Source: Sulfurimonas sp.
GTDB lineage: Bacteria > Campylobacterota > Campylobacteria > Campylobacterales > Sulfurimonadaceae
DNA: 8,339 nt
NCBI GenBank assembly: GCA_027063585.1
Contig: JAMORM010000059.1
Coordinates: forward strand, 1-8,339
Direction of reading: 5' to 3'
Both the position numbers and the translations under genes were made by a program. Below the pieces are notes generated by a model. That model ran no database searches and was not told the DNA's origin. It saw nothing but the letters and a program-made list of their open reading frames with translations. The first letter of the stretch is position 1, and the number at the start of each line of letters is the position of its first letter. This document shows positions 5,840 through 8,339 of the stretch, one piece after another.

Positions 5840-5923
5840 ATGTCATTACTTATTAAAAATGCAGAAAGTTTATTTGAGAAGTTTGAAAGCCATTTAGAAA
5901 ACTGGGCTCAAAAATTATTTTAG
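5840..5923 (+). CDS. 27-aa amphipathic-helix peptide, divergent from the S24 repressor
   Basis: The ORF runs from ATG 5840 to TAG 5921-5923, with AGAAGGA at 5827-5833 and 6 nt spacing, one of the better ribosome binding sites in the window. The peptide reads MSLLIKNAESLFEKFESHLE and ends NWAQKLF. On a helical wheel L4, A8, L11, F15, L19, W22 and L26 line one face, with K6, E9, E13, K14, E16, E20 and K25 opposite, so it should form a single amphipathic helix with near-neutral charge. Size and pattern recall membrane-active peptides such as delta-haemolysin, though no homology is claimed. It is transcribed away from the repressor across the half-site cluster, so repressor control is plausible. 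Its stop overlaps the stop of the facing 40-aa gene. I do not recognise the family. Confidence 0.5.
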   Translation: MSLLIKNAESLFEKFESHLENWAQKLF

Positions 5924-6042
5924 GATTTGAGATCTTTGTCTTTTTCACGTTCTTGCGATTTTGTTTTGTGATAGCCGGCAAATATAAAGACCATGAACAA
6001 AACAAACAAAATTGTCATTAGTGTATCAAAAAAACCGCTCAT
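5920..6042 (-). CDS. Small single-pass membrane protein (40 aa), unknown function
   Basis: ATG at 6042 follows GAGGAGG by 8 nt, a very strong ribosome binding site that lies within the end of trmL. Residues 4-24 (FFDTLMTILFVLFMVFIFAG) make one membrane helix. The rest is a charged tail (YHKTKSQEREKDKDLKS) that is probably cytoplasmic. It starts 3 bp after the trmL stop and is the last gene of the leuB-to-trmL run. I do not recognise the family. Layout (short hydrophobic start, charged tail) is shared with small subunits and assembly factors of membrane complexes, but nothing here names one. The strong ribosome binding site and operon position make it very likely to be translated. Confidence 0.7.
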   Translation of the reverse strand: MSGFFDTLMTILFVLFMVFIFAGYHKTKSQEREKDKDLKS

Positions 6043-6045
6043 TTA

Positions 6046-6516
6046 TTATGCCTCCTCAAATGTAGAATAATTTTGACGTATTGCATCATAAAGGACAATT
6101 CCTGTACTGATAGCCAAATTTAGACTGCGCCCCTCTTTAGTCATAGGAATAGTAATATTTTGAGATTTATATTTATTTAAAATATCTTCGGGGATTCCTT
6201 TTGTTTCACTACCGAAAAAAATATAATCTCCCTCTTTAAAATCTGCATCAAAATAGGGTCTGTCTGTTTTTGTTGTAGCAAAATATGCATTACATGTAAT
6301 GTCATTATGTTCAAAAAAATCCTCTATATTTTCCCACACTTTCAAATCAAGTTTATCCCAATAATCCAAACCTGCACGACGGACAGCTTTTTCATCTATG
6401 TCAAAACCGATAGGTTTTATCAAATGTAGCGTTGCACCTGCATTTACGCATAATCTTCCAATTGCGCCTGTATTATTTGGGATTTGTGGATTTACCAAAA
6501 CTAAATTAAAAGACAT
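6046..6516 (-). CDS. trmL: tRNA (cytidine(34)-2'-O)-methyltransferase TrmL
   Basis: This SPOUT-fold enzyme uses S-adenosylmethionine to methylate the 2'-hydroxyl of the wobble base C34 or cmnm5U34 in tRNA-Leu isoacceptors. The full 156 aa matches the usual length. Motif 1 is visible in VLVNPQIPNNTGAIGRLC (residues about 6-23). Motif 2 is FFGSETKGIP (about 100-109), and motif 3, which builds the cofactor-binding knot, is IPMTKEGRSLNLAISTGIVL (about 122-142). The gene lies 1 bp after purU, and no good ribosome binding site is seen before its ATG, so translation is probably coupled to purU. The RlmB/TrmH relatives are longer, so TrmL is the best name. Confidence 0.92.
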   Translation of the reverse strand: MSFNLVLVNPQIPNNTGAIGRLCVNAGATLHLIKPIGFDIDEKAVRRAGLDYWDKLDLKVWENIEDFFEHNDITCNAYFATTKTDRPYFDADFKEGDYIFFGSETKGIPEDILNKYKSQNITIPMTKEGRSLNLAISTGIVLYDAIRQNYSTFEEA

Positions 6517-6517
6517 A

Positions 6518-7354
6518 TTAAAATATTACCGTTCTATTTGCATAAGTAAAAATTCTATCTTCTAATGCAAGTTTTAATGCACGTGAAAGCACCACTTTTT
6601 CAACATCTCTTCCTGAACGCTGCATATCTTTCCAGCTATATGCATGGTTTACGTGTATAATCTCTTGCGCGATAATCGGCCCTTCATCCAAATTGTTATT
6701 TACAAAATGTGCTGTTGCTCCAATGATTTTCACACCTCTGTCATAAGCTTGCTTATAAGGATTTGCACCTATAAATGCAGGCAAAAAGGAATGGTGTATA
6801 TTCATAATCTTGTTCTCAAATGTTTCTACAAATCTTGGTGTTAGAATTCGCATATATTTTGCTAAAACTATAAAATCAATACCCTCAAAGTTTTGTATGG
6901 CTTCAATAATTTTGTTTTCATGCTCTTGGCGTTCTAAACCTTCATGTGAAACAGTAATGTAAGGTATATCAAATTTACTTACAAATGATTCTAAATTATT
7001 GTAGTTAGAAATAACGGCTACAATATTTGCTTCAAGTTCACCCGCTTCATGACGTATAAGAATATCACCGAGGGCATGAATCTCTTTTGTTGCCATAATT
7101 ATTATATTTTTCTTTTTAGGCTCTACAACTTTTATACCACATTCACTAGGAAGTACTTCTGTCAGAGCATTGATAAGCTGAGTTTTGTCTATGTTTCCAT
7201 CAACAACACTGCGCATAAAAAACTTGTTGCTCTCTTTATCAACAAACTCACTATTTGACAAAATATTCAGATCAAAACCATAAAATATACTTGAAACCTT
7301 ATGCACAAGTCCTTTTTCATCATTTGCATCTATTAAAACCCTATACTGACTCAT
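6518..7354 (-). CDS. purU: Formyltetrahydrofolate deformylase
   Basis: PurU hydrolyses 10-formyl-tetrahydrofolate to formate and tetrahydrofolate, balancing the one-carbon pool. Residues about 4-75 form the ACT regulatory domain (YRVLIDANDEKGLVHKVSSI). Residues about 82-278 form the formyltransferase-fold catalytic domain. The active-site triad is visible as Asn185 and His187 in NIHHSFLPAF and Asp223 in LDEGPI, 36 residues after the His, the same spacing as in GAR transformylase. The 278-aa length is normal. AAGGAAA lies 8 nt before the ATG, inside the end of the CiaD-like gene, and the gene abuts that stop codon directly. The partner order with the CiaD-like gene resembles what I recall around purU in Campylobacter jejuni. 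Confidence 0.94.
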   Translation of the reverse strand: MSQYRVLIDANDEKGLVHKVSSIFYGFDLNILSNSEFVDKESNKFFMRSVVDGNIDKTQLINALTEVLPSECGIKVVEPKKKNIIIMATKEIHALGDILIRHEAGELEANIVAVISNYNNLESFVSKFDIPYITVSHEGLERQEHENKIIEAIQNFEGIDFIVLAKYMRILTPRFVETFENKIMNIHHSFLPAFIGANPYKQAYDRGVKIIGATAHFVNNNLDEGPIIAQEIIHVNHAYSWKDMQRSGRDVEKVVLSRALKLALEDRIFTYANRTVIF

Positions 7355-7684
7355 TTATAGGTTTCCTTTTTCTAATTTTTCAACACGGGCATCTATTGTT
7401 GCCAGTGTATACTCTAAAAAATTAAGTGTCATATCTACTTTTGCTTCAATATTTGAGTTATTTGGCGCTTGAAAACCCTCAAAAAGCACTAAAAGTCTTT
7501 CTCTTATAGAGTTTAGATACATTAATTCACTATCCATAGATGTACTGTTTTCATTTATTTGTTGAGAGTTTTCTGCAAATATACCTTCTGTTGCAGGCTC
7601 TTTTACTATTTCTTGAACAGTCTGTACGGGTGTATCATCTTCCATTTCAGCCAGTGTTGATAATATTACATCTTTTAGTTCCAT
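7355..7684 (-). CDS. CiaD-like domain protein (109 aa)
   Basis: The C-terminal part (residues about 50-105: LMYLNSIRERLLVLFEGFQ, then EAKVDMTLNFLEYTLATIDARVEKL) matches my memory of the conserved domain of CiaD-like proteins in Campylobacterota, named after Campylobacter jejuni CiaD (Cj0788). The first 45 residues are acidic, low in complexity and probably disordered. In C. jejuni CiaD is a secreted effector in host-cell invasion, but in an apparently free-living relative the ancestral role is unknown and should not be assumed. Position just before purU agrees with the C. jejuni locus as I recall it. I use ATG at 7684, which overlaps the TPR gene by 10 bp. A GTG at 7699 in frame has its purine-rich stretch too close. 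Confidence 0.6.
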   Translation of the reverse strand: MELKDVILSTLAEMEDDTPVQTVQEIVKEPATEGIFAENSQQINENSTSMDSELMYLNSIRERLLVLFEGFQAPNNSNIEAKVDMTLNFLEYTLATIDARVEKLEKGNL

Positions 7685-7923
7685 GCTTTTAATAACCACC
7701 TTTCAAACTCTTTAAACTCAACTTCCGTATCCATCTTTAAAAAATACTCTTTCATTTGCGTATTTACATGTAAAAACTTTTTTCTCATGCCAGACAATCT
7801 CCTAATAGCAATTTTTGCATCGCTGTTATTAGGATCTTTTTTTAAGACCTCTTTATAAATATCCAGTGCTTCTTCTTTTAAGCCTTGAAGTTCATAAATA
7901 TTTGCTAAAGTCAAAGTCTGCAT
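7675..7923 (-). CDS. Small TPR-like protein (82 aa)
   Basis: Residues 1-44 hold one tetratricopeptide repeat: LANIYELQGLKEEALDIYKE followed by VLKKDPNNSDAKIAIRRL, with the W-L-G-Y-A-P positions occupied by typical substitutes (A7, Y10, G14, A19, Y23, P31). The remainder is a charged helical stretch ending in FERWLLKAWN. One repeat cannot form a full superhelix, so it probably dimerises or binds a partner. The start is ATG 7923, 12 bp after the leuB stop, with only a weak GGCTGG before it. The end overlaps the CiaD-like start, so the two are likely translated together. The function is unknown. A partnership with the CiaD-like protein is inferred from this overlap only. Confidence 0.7.
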   Translation of the reverse strand: MQTLTLANIYELQGLKEEALDIYKEVLKKDPNNSDAKIAIRRLSGMRKKFLHVNTQMKEYFLKMDTEVEFKEFERWLLKAWN

Positions 7924-7935
7924 GAGTAAACCAGC

Positions 7936-8339
<404 letters not shown>

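Noticed and set aside
5833..5856. Alternative seven-codon ORF starting at ATG 5833
   Set aside because: Its start lies within the AGAAGGA ribosome binding site and it stops after seven codons.
6644..7258. Two + strand ORFs of 66 and 69 codons opposite purU
   Set aside because: They are antisense to the conserved catalytic and ACT domains of purU and look like shadow frames rich in Tyr, Asn, Cys and Ile.

Overview
The window is AT-rich and tightly packed, with genes typical of Campylobacterota (the former Epsilonproteobacteria). The best guess is a Sulfurimonas-like free-living member. The clues are a 399-aa DapD of the long type, a leuB/purU neighbourhood holding a small protein that resembles the CiaD-like family, short AT-rich promoters with TATAAT boxes and poor -35 boxes, and a stand-alone mini flagellar-rod-like protein. 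The genus call is inference.

Left part (1-1343, + strand): the 3' end of a molybdopterin-binding/CinA-like gene, a 42-aa single-pass membrane protein, a 201-aa protein with a DUF6166-like N-terminus and a C-terminal helix-turn-helix, and a 63-aa ribbon-helix-helix protein that starts with TTG. The last two form a small regulatory pair. A 165-aa ankyrin-repeat gene (- strand) faces them, and its promoter is divergent from that of dapD (lysine/diaminopimelate synthesis, + strand).

Centre (3139-5923): behind dapD lies a gene-free stretch of 247 bp that is almost filled by a nested inverted-repeat element (37-bp terminal arms, several inner hairpins), MITE- or REP-like. Next is a 101-aa protein that joins the N-terminal and C-terminal signatures of flagellar rod/hook proteins with almost nothing between. 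On the - strand sits a two-gene unit: a CI/LexA-like S24 repressor and, 9 bp downstream, an NlpC/P60 lipoprotein peptidase. The repressor has a textbook promoter (TTGACA-17 bp-TATACT) whose -35 box is embedded in a palindrome of TTTGACA half-sites. This implies autoregulation and a start 27 codons inside the longest ORF. Divergent from it is a 27-codon ORF with a good ribosome binding site that encodes a strongly amphipathic helix. Repressor, half-site cluster and peptide are the best candidate for an undescribed small regulatory system here.

Right part (5920-8339, - strand): a compact run leuB - TPR-like - CiaD-like - purU - trmL - 40-aa membrane protein. Every junction is 12 nt or less, or overlaps, so it reads as one operon that mixes leucine synthesis, one-carbon metabolism and tRNA modification. 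No rRNA, tRNA, CRISPR array or intact insertion sequence was seen.
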